Shown here: piece by piece, positions 63,914-64,000 of the stretch
How positions within the stretch are numbered: the first letter of the stretch is position 1
Layout of the letters: the number at the start of each line of letters is the position of its first letter
Origin: CAZMNY01 sp964567745
Lineage (GTDB): Bacteria; Planctomycetota; Planctomycetia; Pirellulales; Pirellulaceae
Direction of reading: 5' to 3'
DNA length: 64,000 nt
NCBI GenBank assembly: GCA_964567745.1
Contig: CAZMNY010000013.1
Location: forward strand, 1-64,000
Notes under the pieces: model-generated
Databases searched by the model: none
Seen by the model: only the letters and a program-made list of their open reading frames with translations
Told to the model about the DNA's origin: nothing
Translations under genes and position numbers: made by a program

Positions 63914-64000
63914 TTAGTATTTCGGCTTACTGACAGGACGTCGAGCTTGCGCCGCGCCGAGTGCATCCATGACCGGCTTTGTGATGTCGATTCCGCTTTG
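63914..64000 (-). CDS. Partial protein, C-terminus only
   Basis: An open frame enters from the right edge and ends at a TAA at 63914-63916 after 28 residues, ending in RRPVSKPKY. The good terminator just beyond it supports a real gene. Too little is visible to name a family. Confidence 0.6.
   Translation of the reverse strand, partial: QSGIDITKPVMDALGAAQARRPVSKPKY

Noticed and set aside
1..64000. CRISPR array, tRNA, rRNA, integrase or prophage genes
   Set aside because: No regularly spaced repeat array, cloverleaf-like gene, rRNA sequence or mobile-element enzyme was recognised anywhere in the window; the 29-bp-spaced pairs near 39.8 and 40.4 kb have only two copies each and are inverted relative to each other.

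Overview
The window looks like a piece of a planctomycete chromosome, most like the Rhodopirellula/Pirellula group. This rests on gene content: DUF1549/DUF1553 and DUF1501 secreted proteins, PVC-type CxxCH haem-binding dehydrogenase-like proteins, two adjacent formylglycine sulfatases, an ECF-like sigma factor next to a serine/threonine kinase, many Tat or Sec signal peptides, and weak or absent Shine-Dalgarno sites. No rRNA, tRNA, CRISPR array, integrase or transposase was seen.

Layout. 0.3-5 kb: a coupled pair, a large single-span membrane protein and an exported CxxCxGxG zinc-motif protein. 5-9.4 kb: secreted or periplasmic enzymes (SMP-30-like, SGNH, CehA/McbA-like). 9.6-13 kb: a DUF1549/DUF1553 plus DUF1501 pair. 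13-14.4 kb: a glycine-rich EF-hand protein and a small Cys-rich ORF. 14.6-18.9 kb: sigma factor plus large kinase. 19.1-23.8 kb: RND efflux adaptor and pump. 23.8-27.9 kb: haem protein plus sialidase-like propeller. 28.1-30.8 kb: acyl-CoA ligase plus 3-hydroxybutyrate dehydrogenase, a ketone-body or PHB route. 31-36.4 kb: two sulfatases and an SGNH/alpha-beta-hydrolase fusion. 36.5-39.8 kb: M81 metallopeptidase coupled to an MFS transporter. 39.9-40.4 kb: a decayed gene flanked by inverted repeat blocks. 40.4-46.9 kb (minus strand): a complete tripartite RND system. 47.2-51.4 kb: MetF, a second CehA/McbA-like protein and a Gfo/Idh/MocA oxidoreductase. 51.5-54 kb: an RpoD-like sigma factor and an orphan CheX. 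54-59.3 kb: sialidase-like protein, acetylxylan-esterase-like hydrolase and DUF1501. 59.5-63.6 kb: a PQQ-type dehydrogenase with three CxxCH sites and an enoyl-CoA hydratase. A partial minus-strand gene runs off the right edge.

Taken together, much of the window encodes exported enzymes suited to attacking sulfated, acetylated or sialylated polysaccharides, with transport and oxidation functions around them. The least explained signals are non-coding: (i) REP/BIME-like double-hairpin inverted repeats placed just upstream of genes (36.45 kb, 47.0 kb, remnant at 55.4 kb); (ii) two roughly 115-120 bp MITE-like elements with matching inverted ends (4.99 and 63.66 kb); (iii) a CGGTGAATCAG-type intergenic motif, once inside a perfect hairpin; (iv) inverted pairs of an 18-bp repeat, 29 bp apart, around the pseudogene. 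No clearly new defence or biosynthetic system was found.
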